NCBI RefSeq assembly: GCF_900100315.1
Contig: NZ_FNFF01000001.1
Location: forward strand, 1,116,001 to 1,180,000
Reading direction: 5' to 3'
Source of the DNA: Streptomyces indicus
Lineage (GTDB): Bacteria; Actinomycetota; Actinomycetes; Streptomycetales; Streptomycetaceae
DNA: 64,000 nucleotides
Shown: piece by piece, positions 24,696-32,601 of the stretch
Position numbering within the stretch: position 1 is the stretch's first letter
How the letters are laid out: each line of letters starts with the position of its first letter
Notes under the pieces: generated by a model
Seen by the model: the letters and a program-made list of their open reading frames with translations, nothing else
Databases searched by the model: none
Told to the model about the DNA's origin: nothing
Program-made: the position numbers and the translations under genes

Positions 24696-26816
24696 TCAGG
24701 CCTTGGCGGTGCCGTTGAGCGTGGCGGCCGTGACAGGGTCCGCGTCCGCTGCCGTGCCGGTGGTCGCGCCCGCTCCGCTGCCGGTGGCCAGTTCGCTGAG
24801 CGGCATGTCGGCCACGCCCAACTGGCGTGCCTTGTCCAGGAGTTCACCCAGCGGCCCGCCCGGTGCGCCGCCGCCGGAGGGCATCAGCCGCATCAGGAGC
24901 GCCGACACCGTCAGGTTCTGCACATCGGCCGAGGACACCGAGCCGAGGACGCGGGTCAGGTCGTCTGTGAAGGAGGCCGAACCGTCCAGCCACGGGCCGG
25001 CCAGGGACTGCGCGGTCTGCGAGTTCTGCACGAAGCCGTCCACGCTCCGGCCGAGCGAGATCGACGAGAGCAGCCGGTCGAAGAACACCGACTCGCCGCC
25101 CACGATGCTGATGTCGGCGCTCTCCAGGCCGGTCGCGAGCACCGTGGCCTGCGCCTCGGCCACATGGCGCTGCACATCGATACCGGCGAGCCGGATGTCC
25201 TTCTCCGCCTCCAGGCGCAGCCGGTACTCCTCGTGTCCGCGCGAGGCCTCGTCGAGGGCGGCCATCGCCACGGCCTTCTGGTTCAGGCCCTCCGCCTCGG
25301 CCTTGAGCTTCTCGCCGATCGCGGTCGCCTCGGCCAGGGCCTTGGCCCGCAGGCCTTCCGCCTCGGCCCGCAGCCGCGCCTCGGTGGCCTCGGCCTCGGC
25401 GCGTCCCGCCTTCTCGATCGCGTCCGCCTCCTTCTCGCGCACCTGGACGGCGGCCAGGCCCTCGGCGGCGGACTCGGCCTGGATGCCTTCGGCCAGCCGC
25501 AGCTTCGCCTTGGCCTCCAGGTCGGCGGACTTCAACTGGGCTTCCGCCAGGGTGAGTTGTTCGGCGGCTTTGTGGGTGGCCGCGGCCTCGGCGGCCTCGG
25601 CCGCCTTGATGTCCTTGACCAGCTTCTCCTGCGCCTCGGCCTCCGCCGCGATGATCACGGCCTGCCGCTCCCGCTCGGCCTCCTCGACGGCCCGCAGCCT
25701 CTTGATGGACTCCTCCTGCTCGGCGACCGTACGGTCCACGGCCACCCGCTCCCGTACGACCTCGGCGATGTCCCGCTTCTCGGTCTCGACCTCCTTGTTG
25801 GCGGCGATCCGGGTCAGTTCGGTCTCGCGGTCGCGGGCGATGACTTCGAGGAGGCGGTCCTTCTCGATGCGCTCGTTCTCGATGGCGATGACGCGCTCGC
25901 GGTTCTTGGTGGCGACCGCGACCTCGCGCGCCTGGTTCTCGCGCTGGATGCCGAGCGCCTCCTCGGTGCGCAGGAAGGCGCTCTGCGCGCGCAGCCGCTC
26001 CTCCTCGACCACCTTCGCGGTCTCGGCCTCCTCGCGGGCCCGCACCGTCTCGATCTCGCGGCGCTGCTTGATCTCCGCGTCCGCCTGCCGGCGCTCGAGT
26101 TCGAGGATGGCCTCGCGCGCGTCGACGTTCTGCCGGGTGATCTCCTTCTCCTCGTGCCGCTGGAACTCGTTGGTGCGCACGTGCTCGACGGCGGTCAGCT
26201 CGGTGATCTTCCGGATGCCCTGCGCGTCCAGGACGTTGGCCGGGTCGAGCTGGGTGAGCGGGGTCTGCTCCAGGTAGTCGATCGCCGCGTCCTCCAGGCT
26301 GTAGCCGTTGAGGTCGATGCCGATCAACTCGATGATCTTGTAACGGAGTTCCTCGCGCTTGGTGTAGAGGTCGGTGAAGTCCATCTGCTTGCCGACGGTC
26401 TTGAGCGCCTCGGAGAACTTGGCGTTGAACAGCTCCTGGAGCGTGGCCTGGTCGCTGGCGCGTGCGGTGCCGATGGCCTGGGCGACCTTGATGACGTCGT
26501 CGACGGTCTTGTTGACCCGTACGAAGAACGAGATCCGGATGTCGGCGCGGATGTTGTCCCGGCAGATCAGCCCGTCCCGGCCGGTCCGGCTGATCTCGAT
26601 GGTCTTCACCGAGATGTCCATGACCTCGGCCTTGTGCAGCACGGGCAGCACGACCTGCCCGGTGAACGTGACGTCCACCTTGCGGAGTTTGGAGACGATC
26701 AGCGCCTTGCCCTGTTCGACCTTGCGGAACAGTCGGCTGAGCGCGAAGAGGACGGCGAGGGTGACGAGCAGGACGGCGGCAGCGGACAGGCCGATGCCCA
26801 CAGTGGTGGCATCCAT
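24696..26816 (-). CDS. Flotillin-family SPFH protein
   Basis: The 706-residue protein has an N-terminal membrane segment (GIGLSAAAVLLVTLAVLFAL), an SPFH domain (about residues 35-200, including FTGQVVLPVLHKAEVMDI and RDGLICRDNIRADIRISFFV), and a very long alanine/glutamate-rich coiled coil (about 230-560) with EAE and AEA repeats, as in flotillins. The C-terminal 150 residues carry a globular flotillin tail followed by a Gly/Thr-rich end. Flotillins form cage-like assemblies on the inner face of the membrane. MDATTVGIGL at 26816 is the sensible start because the longer reading has no leader sense. It is the second gene of the five-gene membrane operon. Confidence 0.94.
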   Translation of the reverse strand: MDATTVGIGLSAAAVLLVTLAVLFALSRLFRKVEQGKALIVSKLRKVDVTFTGQVVLPVLHKAEVMDISVKTIEISRTGRDGLICRDNIRADIRISFFVRVNKTVDDVIKVAQAIGTARASDQATLQELFNAKFSEALKTVGKQMDFTDLYTKREELRYKIIELIGIDLNGYSLEDAAIDYLEQTPLTQLDPANVLDAQGIRKITELTAVEHVRTNEFQRHEEKEITRQNVDAREAILELERRQADAEIKQRREIETVRAREEAETAKVVEEERLRAQSAFLRTEEALGIQRENQAREVAVATKNRERVIAIENERIEKDRLLEVIARDRETELTRIAANKEVETEKRDIAEVVRERVAVDRTVAEQEESIKRLRAVEEAERERQAVIIAAEAEAQEKLVKDIKAAEAAEAAATHKAAEQLTLAEAQLKSADLEAKAKLRLAEGIQAESAAEGLAAVQVREKEADAIEKAGRAEAEATEARLRAEAEGLRAKALAEATAIGEKLKAEAEGLNQKAVAMAALDEASRGHEEYRLRLEAEKDIRLAGIDVQRHVAEAQATVLATGLESADISIVGGESVFFDRLLSSISLGRSVDGFVQNSQTAQSLAGPWLDGSASFTDDLTRVLGSVSSADVQNLTVSALLMRLMPSGGGAPGGPLGELLDKARQLGVADMPLSELATGSGAGATTGTAADADPVTAATLNGTAKA

Positions 26817-26908
26817 GTGAAATCCCCGGTCGAGAGATGGGTGGAGCGCGGCGCGCGGGCGCGGACAACTGGCCGCGGGGCGCGACGGGTTCGGACGGGT
26901 CGAAAGCC

Positions 26909-27070
26909 TCAGACGGAGCGGTCGGCGGACGGCCGGGCGTCCGCCCCGGGTTCGTCGGGGACCCACTTCGCCGGCGCGGAGGCGGGCGGCCGGAAGGCGG
27001 AGGCGGCGAGCAGCAGGAGCGCGGCCACGGGCACGAGGGAAACGGCGAGGCTGTCGATGAAGCCGCCCAT
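26909..27070 (-). CDS. 53-residue single-span membrane peptide heading the flotillin operon
   Basis: The short frame MGGFIDSLAVSLVPVAALLL, continuing to a Pro/Asp-rich hydrophilic tail, has one clear membrane helix (residues about 8-26) and about 27 polar residues after it. GGAGGGG 6 bases before ATG 27070 is one of the best ribosome sites in the window, which is why I call it real despite its size. It lies 92 bases upstream of the flotillin gene in the same direction, so it is the first gene of that operon. It may be a flotillin partner or membrane adaptor. I know of no named family. Confidence 0.68.
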   Translation of the reverse strand: MGGFIDSLAVSLVPVAALLLLAASAFRPPASAPAKWVPDEPGADARPSADRSV

Positions 27071-27109
27071 GGTTCCCCTCCCTTGCCCGCGCGCCCTCGG
27101 GAAGCACGC

Positions 27110-27224
27110 ATTGCCGGTACCCGGCACCGGAATCTCACCGGAATCCCACCGGGATCCCCCTCGGTGCCGCTCGGAAGGCATCCTCGCATCGGAGCGCGCA
27201 CCGGCACATTGCCGTTGACCGGCA
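27110..27224. promoter_or_regulatory. Paired ATTGCCG-N4-CCGGCA operators in the flotillin/PucR divergent gap
   Basis: The same 17-bp frame, ATTGCCG then four variable bases then CCGGCA, occurs at 27110-27126 and 27208-27224. Only the four central bases differ, and the arms are inverted (TGCCG/CGGCA). The second copy overlaps the -35 box of the predicted PucR promoter, and the first lies 40 bases upstream of the small membrane gene. Two sites 98 bp apart flanking divergent promoters suggest a common regulator. Confidence 0.6.
27125..27157. repeat. Three 11-bp direct repeats in the same gap
   Basis: CACCGGAATCT, CACCGGAATCC and CACCGGGATCC follow each other without gaps from 27125 to 27157, one per helical turn. 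The first overlaps the end of the left 17-bp operator. They could be phased binding sites for an activator or repressor of the flotillin operon. Confidence 0.75.
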
Positions 27225-27243
27225 GTCTTGACGCGTCTTTAAT
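27215..27243 (+). promoter_or_regulatory. Predicted promoter of the PucR-type regulator
   Basis: TTGACC at 27215-27220 and TTTAAT at 27238-27243 have exactly 17 bp between them. The -35 lies inside the right-hand 17-bp operator, so binding there would block this promoter. The transcript would start about 130 bases before the regulator start codon. Confidence 0.6.
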
Positions 27244-27346
27244 GCCGGAGCGGTCCCATGGAGGCACCGCACCGTCCCCGGCCGACGCGCACCGGGCCCG
27301 CGCCACCGGGACGGCACGACCGGAGGGACGGCATGAGGGGCGGGCA

Positions 27347-27396
27347 GCATGACGGGCGGAACGGCATGACTGGCGGAACGGCATGACGGGCGAAGG
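27347..27396. repeat. 17-bp tandem repeat carrying start codons, ending in the PucR start
   Basis: GCATGACGGGCGGAACG at 27347-27363, GCATGACTGGCGGAACG at 27364-27380 and a truncated third copy from 27381 each contain a GGCGGAA-like ribosome site followed by ATG. Only the third ATG (27383) is in frame with the regulator. Upstream, 27321-27340 looks like a decayed copy. Confidence 0.8.
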
Positions 27397-28471
27397 CAGC
27401 ACGGGAGTCGGCACGCGGCCGGAGGTACCCGAGGAGCACCTGGCGGGATACGCCCGGTGTCTGACGGAGGCCTGCGCGACCGGCCGTCGCCTGACCCGCG
27501 ACGAACTCGACACGCAGCGCGCGCACGGCGAACTGGCCGCGGAGGCAGGCATCGGCCTGCGCTCCCTCGTCCGCGTCCTGCTCGCGGCCGCCGAGGACGT
27601 CCGTCCGTCACTTCCCGGCACGCAGACGGGCCACCTGCTGTCGGCCGCCGCCCAGGCCGTGGACGCGTTCGCCGAGGGCCACGAACGCGCGCAGCGCCTG
27701 GCGATCCGTCAGGAGGAGGCCGCCCGCCGGGAGTTCATCGACGACCTCCTCTACGGCCGCAGCGACCTGGGACGCCTGGCCGAGCGCGCCGAACGCTTCG
27801 GCCTGCTCCTGTCCCACGCCCATACGGTGGCGGTGGCCGAAGGCCCGGAACCGTACGCCGACGGCTACGCCGCGAGCCGCCGCATCGAAGCGGCACTCAC
27901 CGCCCGCTTCGGCCACCGCCGCATCCTGCTCACCACCAAGGACGACCGGCTGATCTGCATCGCGCCCGGCGACGAGTCCGAGGTCGTCACCTACTTCGCC
28001 AAACAGGCGTACGCGGCCACGGACGGCGGCCGCGTCGGCATCGGCCGCCCCCACCCGGGCGCGGGCGGCGTGGTCCACTCCTACGAGGAGGCGCTCGGCG
28101 CCCTCGACCTCGCCGCGCGCATGGACCTCGAAGGACCGGTGCTGCACGCGGCCGACCTGCTCGTCTACCCCGTCCTCGCCCGCGACCGGCAGGCCATGAC
28201 CGACCTGGTCGAGAGCGCACTGGGCCCGCTCGCCCGGGCCCGCGGCGGCGCCCAACCTCTGATCGACACCCTGGCCGCCTACTTCGACAGCGGCTGCGTG
28301 GCCGCCGAAGCTGCCCGCCGGCTGTCCCTGAGCGTGCGCGCGATGACGTACCGCCTCGAACGCATCCACACCCTCACCGGCTACGACACCGCGAATCCCA
28401 CCCACCGCTACACCTTGCAGACCGCCGTCATCGGGGCACGACTGCTCGGCTGGCCGGGCGAGGGCCTGTAG
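27383..28471 (+). CDS. PucR/CdaR-family transcriptional regulator
   Basis: The 362-residue protein has an N-terminal helical sensor region, a central GGDEF-like CdaR segment (about residues 120-250, HTVAVAEGPEPYADGYAA, DRLICIAPGD) and a C-terminal PucR helix-turn-helix (DSGCVAAEAARRLSLSVRAM, then TYRLERIHTLTG). Members regulate catabolic or stress genes in response to small molecules. The ATG at 27383 is the last of three repeat-borne ATGs and the only one in frame. It is divergent from the flotillin/giant-ATPase operon and shares a repeat-rich control region with it, so that operon is the most likely target. Confidence 0.9.
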   Translation: MTGEGSTGVGTRPEVPEEHLAGYARCLTEACATGRRLTRDELDTQRAHGELAAEAGIGLRSLVRVLLAAAEDVRPSLPGTQTGHLLSAAAQAVDAFAEGHERAQRLAIRQEEAARREFIDDLLYGRSDLGRLAERAERFGLLLSHAHTVAVAEGPEPYADGYAASRRIEAALTARFGHRRILLTTKDDRLICIAPGDESEVVTYFAKQAYAATDGGRVGIGRPHPGAGGVVHSYEEALGALDLAARMDLEGPVLHAADLLVYPVLARDRQAMTDLVESALGPLARARGGAQPLIDTLAAYFDSGCVAAEAARRLSLSVRAMTYRLERIHTLTGYDTANPTHRYTLQTAVIGARLLGWPGEGL

Positions 28472-28504
28472 GCCTCGGCCAAGACCTTGGCGCGGCCCGC
28501 CCGC

Positions 28505-30037
28505 TCAGTGGCTTGCTTCGAGCTCGCCGCTGAGCCGGCCGTGCAGGTGGGCGCTGTGTGCGTTCAGTCCGGTGATCTCCACGGACTTGCCGCGCTGGCG
28601 GTACTTGGCCTCGACGGTGTCGAGGGCGGCCACGGAGGAGGCGTCCCAGACGTGGGCGGCGCTCAGGTCGACGACCACCCTGTCCGGGTCGCCCGCGTAG
28701 TCGAAGCGGCCGACGAGTTCGTTGGCGGAGGCGAAGAACAGCTCGCCCGTCACCCGGTAGACCACGGTGGTGCGGTCGGGGTCGGTGACGGCCGTGACCT
28801 CGGCGACATGGGCGACCCGCCGGGCGAAGACGGCCATGGCGGTGACCGAGCCGACGACGACTCCGATGGCGAGATTGTGCGTGGCCACGACCACGGCGAC
28901 CGTGACCGCCATGACGGCCAGCTCGCCCGCGGGCATCCGCTTGAGGGTCTTCGGGGCGACGGAGTGCCAGTCGAAGGTGGCGAAGGAGACCATCACCATG
29001 ACGGCGACGAGCGCGGCCATGGGGATGTCGGAGACGACCGGCCCGAAGACGATGCAGAGCACCATCAGGAAGGCGCCCGCGAGGAAGGTGGAGAGCCGCG
29101 TGCGCGCCCCGGACACCTTCACGTTGATCATCGTCTGGCCGATCATGGCGCAGCCGCCCATGCCGCCGAAGAACCCGGTGACGATGTTGGCGATGCCCTG
29201 CCCGATGGACTCCCGGCGCTTGTCCGAGGGGGTGTCGGTGATCTCGTCGACGAGCTTGGCGGTCATCAGGGACTCCATCAGACCGACCAGCGCCATCGCG
29301 AAGGCGTACGGCGCGATGGTGCCGAGCGTGTCCAGGGTGAACGGCACGTCCGGCAGCCCCGGAACCGGCAGCGAGGAGGGCAGTTGGCCCTTGTCCCCGA
29401 CGGTCGGCACCGCGATGCCCGCGGCGAGGGTGACGACGGTGAGGACGACGATGGAGACCAGCGGCGCCGGCACCACCGTGGTGACCTTCGGGAAGAACAC
29501 CATCAGCGCGAGCCCGGCCGCGAGCATCGGGTAGACGGCCCAGGGCACGTCCGTCAGTTCCGGGATCTGGGCCATGAAGATCAGGATGGCGAGGGAGTTG
29601 ACGAAGCCGACCATCACCGAGCGCGGGATGAACCGCATCAGCCTGGCCACCCCGAGCAGGCCGAGGACCACTTGGAAGACGCCGGCGAGGATGACGGCGG
29701 CCACCAGGTGGCCGAGACCGTGCTCGCGGTTGAGCGGCGCGATCACCAGGGCCACGGCACCCGTGGCGGCCGAGATCATCGCCCGCCGGCCGCCGACGAC
29801 CGCGATGGTGACGGCCATGGTGAAGGAGGCGAACAGACCGATGGCCGGGTCCACCCCGGCGATCACCGAGAAGGAGATCGCCTCGGGGATCAGGGCGAGG
29901 GCCACGACGAGACCGCCGAGGATCTCGGTGCGCCAGACCTTCGGATCGGACCACCAGTCGGGCTTCAGGCCGCGCAGCCGCTCGGTGGCGGAGCGCGGGG
30001 ACACGGCAGCGGCAGAGGACACGGAACGCGGACCCAT
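28505..30037 (-). CDS. SulP-family inorganic anion transporter with STAS domain
   Basis: The 510-residue integral membrane protein has the SulP signature region (WWSDPKVWRTEILGGLVVAL, ALIPEAISFSVIAGVDPAIG) followed by about 11-12 membrane segments, including GGMGGCAMIGQTMINVKVSG, the conserved SulP loop. The C-terminal STAS domain (about residues 420-500, VTGELFFASANELVGRFDY, then DLSAAHVWDASSVAALD) has the regulatory helix with the DASSVAALD motif. It probably imports sulfate or another anion, perhaps bicarbonate. It is convergent with the PucR gene and divergent from the MerR gene, whose operator-like site lies about 200 bases upstream. Confidence 0.93.
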   Translation of the reverse strand: MGPRSVSSAAAVSPRSATERLRGLKPDWWSDPKVWRTEILGGLVVALALIPEAISFSVIAGVDPAIGLFASFTMAVTIAVVGGRRAMISAATGAVALVIAPLNREHGLGHLVAAVILAGVFQVVLGLLGVARLMRFIPRSVMVGFVNSLAILIFMAQIPELTDVPWAVYPMLAAGLALMVFFPKVTTVVPAPLVSIVVLTVVTLAAGIAVPTVGDKGQLPSSLPVPGLPDVPFTLDTLGTIAPYAFAMALVGLMESLMTAKLVDEITDTPSDKRRESIGQGIANIVTGFFGGMGGCAMIGQTMINVKVSGARTRLSTFLAGAFLMVLCIVFGPVVSDIPMAALVAVMVMVSFATFDWHSVAPKTLKRMPAGELAVMAVTVAVVVATHNLAIGVVVGSVTAMAVFARRVAHVAEVTAVTDPDRTTVVYRVTGELFFASANELVGRFDYAGDPDRVVVDLSAAHVWDASSVAALDTVEAKYRQRGKSVEITGLNAHSAHLHGRLSGELEASH

Positions 30038-30240
30038 CGGGCTCGGGCACTCCGGAGATCACCACCGGCGCGCGGAACTGCGCGCGGGAACGCACGAAGG
30101 TTCCCGCGCCGGACCCGCGGACGACGGCGGGCTGACGTCATGGGGCGGGAGCACCTGAGGGGGTTCCGCCCGAGATGCGGGATGATCGCTCCCGCACCAT
30201 GGAAGCGGGGACGGCACGGAGCCGGACCCGACGCTCACAA

Positions 30241-30264
30241 CTCTACCCTCACGTTACGGTAGAG
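30241..30264. promoter_or_regulatory. MerR-type operator dyad
   Basis: CTCTACC (30241-30247) and GGTAGAG (30258-30264) form a perfect inverted repeat with a 10-base spacer, the geometry of MerR-family sites that lie inside a long-spaced promoter. On the minus strand TAGAGT (30239-30244) is a good -10 for the SulP gene; on the plus strand TAGAGA (30260-30265) could serve the merR gene itself. Confidence 0.65.
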
Positions 30265-30315
30265 ATGAACCGGGTCCGGCGGCTCGGCGGAACAGAGAGA
30301 AGGGTGGCGGGCCAC

Positions 30316-30732
30316 GTGGGCAGCGGGCACATGCAGATCGGCGAGGTCGCCGCACGCACCGAGCTGTCGCTGCGCACGATCCGGCACTACGAGGAGACGG
30401 GCCTGGTCACGCCGTCCGCCCGCTCGCAGGGCGGCTTCCGTCTCTACACCGAGGCCGACGTGGCGCGCCTCATGGTCATCCGCCGGATGAAGCCGCTGGG
30501 CTTCACCCTGGAGCAGATGCGCGAGCTCCTGGACGCCACCGACCGCCTCGACACCGGCGGGGACCTGCCGCCCGAAGAGCGCCAGGACCTTCTCCAGCGT
30601 GTCCGGACCTACGAGCAGTCCGCGACGGAACAGGTCGAGAAGCTCCGCGTCCAGCTCGCCCGCGCCGAGGACTTCGCGGCCACGTTGCGCACACGGCTGC
30701 GGCAGGCCGACCCGGGGTCGGGGCAGGGCTGA
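30316..30732 (+). CDS. MerR-family transcriptional regulator
   Basis: The core protein MQIGEVAARTELSLRTIRHY starts with the MerR winged helix-turn-helix; ETGLVTPSARSQGGFRLYTE is the wing, followed by VARLMVIRRMKPLGFTLEQM and a C-terminal dimerisation coiled coil (about residues 85-125). There is no cysteine metal loop, so it is not a typical metal sensor. The start is uncertain: GTG 30316 gives 138 residues, ATG 30331 gives 133, and GTG 30304 is also open; AGAAGG lies at 30298-30303. The dyad at 30241-30264 suggests autoregulation and control of the divergent SulP gene. Confidence 0.9.
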   Translation: MGSGHMQIGEVAARTELSLRTIRHYEETGLVTPSARSQGGFRLYTEADVARLMVIRRMKPLGFTLEQMRELLDATDRLDTGGDLPPEERQDLLQRVRTYEQSATEQVEKLRVQLARAEDFAATLRTRLRQADPGSGQG

Positions 30733-30780
30733 CCCGCCGACCCCGGCAGCCGGGCGCCGGCGGACCAGCCGGTCAAACCG

Positions 30781-31026
30781 TCACTTGCCCGTCCCATACG
30801 GCAGCAGCGCCATCTCGCGCGCGTTCTTGACGGCCGTGGCGATCTGCCGCTGCTGCTGGGCGCTCACCCGCGTCACCCGGCGGCTGCGGATCTTGCCCCG
30901 GTCGGAGATGAACTTCCGCAGCAGGTCGGTGTCCTTGTAGTCGATGTACGTGATCCCTGCCTGATCCAGCGGGTTCGGACGGGACTTGAGGGGCTTGCGG
31001 GCGGCGCTGTCGCGGCGCGGGGACAT
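30781..31026 (-). CDS. rpsR: Alternative 30S ribosomal protein S18, zinc-ligand-free form
   Basis: The 81-residue protein has the S18 core ([51 protein letters not shown]). It contains no cysteine, unlike zinc-ribbon S18 forms. Streptomycetes carry such duplicates, which replace the zinc-binding copies when zinc is scarce. GGAGG lies 8 bases before the ATG and inside the end of the CobW-like gene, whose stop is 3 bases upstream. It is the last gene of the minus-strand arm of the zinc-starvation locus, and should be controlled from the Zur-box-like site at 32602-32620. Confidence 0.95.
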   Translation of the reverse strand: MSPRRDSAARKPLKSRPNPLDQAGITYIDYKDTDLLRKFISDRGKIRSRRVTRVSAQQQRQIATAVKNAREMALLPYGTGK

Positions 31027-31029
31027 GGG

Positions 31030-32157
31030 TCAGACCTCCAGGAGGGTGTCGAAGTCGGAGTGCAGGTGCTGCCAGGCGGCGCGCCCGGCCGCGTACTCGC
31101 CGTCGGTCAACAGGCAGGATTCGAGGACCTGTTGCAGCCCGTCGCGGTCCAGACCCGGCGAGGTGAACACGAGATGCTGGCCGCAGTCGCCGTGCTCGGG
31201 ATGCCAGTCGAGGGCCGCCGCCGCGCGGCGCACGGGCGGTACGAGCTCCCAGGCGGCGTCGGGCAGCGAGGCCAGCCAGGGCCCGGCGCTCTCCACGCAC
31301 AGGGCGCCGCCCGCGGCGTCCCAGGCGAGCAGGGTGTCGGGCCGGTCGGCCAGCCAGAACCGGCCGCGGCTGCGAGCGGCGGCGCAGGTCAGATCCTCCA
31401 GGGCCGCGTACAGCCGCGCGGGGTGGAAGGGCCGGCGCGCCTGCCAGACGTACGTGGCGACACCGGCCTCGTCGGCCTCCTGCGGCAGCAGTGCGCAGGC
31501 GGGGTGCTGGGCGGCGGCGGCCGCCTCGACATCGAACCCGGCGAGCGCCGCGGCCGCCAAGTCGCACTCCCCCAGCCGCACTTGACGTGCGGTCGGGTGC
31601 AACTGGCGCAACAGCGCCCGGTCCTCGTCGTCCGCCTCCTCGCTGTCGGCCACGGCGAGCACATTCGCGTACTCCAGCTGCCGCGCGAAGGTGTCGGCGA
31701 CGGTGCGCTGGTCGGTGCGGGCGGCGGCCAGACCGGCGGCCGCGAGATCGTCCCCGTTGCCCAGGCAGGGCAGCAGCAGCGCCGGGTCGACGGCGGTGAT
31801 CACGGCGGTGACGGTGAACCCGCCGCCGGCCACGACCTCGGCCATCGCCTTGGGCTCGACCGAGTCCCACAGTTCGACGACCGCGAGCCGGGTCAGTCCC
31901 GCGTCGGCCAGCCGCTCCAGCTCGGGCAGCAGGTCCTCGCGCAGCGCGCAGCAGGCGCAGTCGTTGACGAGCGGCGCCTCGCCGCTGCTCACCGGGCCGT
32001 TCGCGTCGCGCAGGGTCCGTATCACCGTGCCGTGGGCGGCGGTTGAGAGGTCATGGTGCAGCGCCACGCTGCCGGGCACCGTGGCGAGCAGCCGCTCGAC
32101 GGCGGCCCGGCGCGCGTCCGCGTGCAGGCCGCCGACCAGGGCGACGGCGAGCTCCAT
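31030..32157 (-). CDS. CobW/COG0523-like protein with degenerate nucleotide-binding loop
   Basis: The 375-residue protein has the CobW family layout: central CxCC-type motif NDCACCALREDLLPEL (about residues 65-80), the VVELWDSVEPKAMAEV segment, and a C-terminal CobW_C domain (RRPFHPARLYAALEDL, SRGRFWLADRPD). The place of the N-terminal P-loop reads LVGGLHADARRAAVERLL, without the GxxGxGKT Walker A that COG0523 GTPases need. Normal family members are zinc or cobalt metallochaperone GTPases often switched on by Zur. It is flanked by alternative L31 (TGATG overlap) and S18 genes. It may bind metal but hydrolyse GTP poorly or not at all. Confidence 0.85.
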   Translation of the reverse strand: MELAVALVGGLHADARRAAVERLLATVPGSVALHHDLSTAAHGTVIRTLRDANGPVSSGEAPLVNDCACCALREDLLPELERLADAGLTRLAVVELWDSVEPKAMAEVVAGGGFTVTAVITAVDPALLLPCLGNGDDLAAAGLAAARTDQRTVADTFARQLEYANVLAVADSEEADDEDRALLRQLHPTARQVRLGECDLAAAALAGFDVEAAAAAQHPACALLPQEADEAGVATYVWQARRPFHPARLYAALEDLTCAAARSRGRFWLADRPDTLLAWDAAGGALCVESAGPWLASLPDAAWELVPPVRRAAAALDWHPEHGDCGQHLVFTSPGLDRDGLQQVLESCLLTDGEYAAGRAAWQHLHSDFDTLLEV

Positions 32158-32417
32158 CACTTCTCCCCGCCGCGCACGGAACCGTAGCGCCGCTCGAAGC
32201 GCTCGACGCGCCCCGCGGTGTCGAGGACGCGCGCGGTGCCCGTATAGAAGGGATGGCTGACGTTCGAGATCTCGACGTCGACGACGGGATAGACGTTGCC
32301 GTCCTCCCACTCGATCGTCTTGTCGCTGGTCGCGGTGGACCGGGTCAGGAAGGCGTGGTTCGCGGCGCGGTCACGGAAGACGACCGGGCCGTACGGCGGG
32401 TGGATGCCCTGCTTCAT
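32157..32417 (-). CDS. rpmE: 50S ribosomal protein L31 type B (zinc-free)
   Basis: The 86-residue protein is the longer type B L31 ([20 protein letters not shown], then [40 protein letters not shown]). It lacks the CxxC pairs of type A L31, so it does not use zinc. In many bacteria this paralogue is induced by zinc starvation and frees zinc bound in the standard protein. Its stop overlaps the start of the CobW-like gene by one base, and it follows the L33 gene after 6 bases. Confidence 0.96.
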   Translation of the reverse strand: MKQGIHPPYGPVVFRDRAANHAFLTRSTATSDKTIEWEDGNVYPVVDVEISNVSHPFYTGTARVLDTAGRVERFERRYGSVRGGEK

Positions 32418-32423
32418 GGATGC

Positions 32424-32588
32424 TCAGCGCTCCTCTCGGAAGTCGACGTGCCGCCCGGCCACGGGGTCGTACTTGCGCAGGACGAGGCGGTCGGGGTTGT
32501 TCCGGCGGTTCTTGCGGGTGACGTAGGTGTATCCGGTGCCTGCCGTGGAGCGGAGTTTGATCACGGGGCGCAGTTCGTTGCGGGCCAT
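32424..32588 (-). CDS. rpmG: 50S ribosomal protein L33 (cysteine-free)
   Basis: Reading down from ATG 32588 gives a 54-residue protein beginning [20 protein letters not shown], then [20 protein letters not shown] and a [14 protein letters not shown] end. This is a complete L33 of normal size, with none of the four cysteines found in zinc-ribbon L33. It is the first gene of the minus-strand arm. Its start codon is 13 bases from the Zur-box-like dyad, so repression by Zur would be direct. Confidence 0.95.
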   Translation of the reverse strand: MARNELRPVIKLRSTAGTGYTYVTRKNRRNNPDRLVLRKYDPVAGRHVDFREER

Positions 32589-32601
32589 GTCCGGTACAGT
32601 A

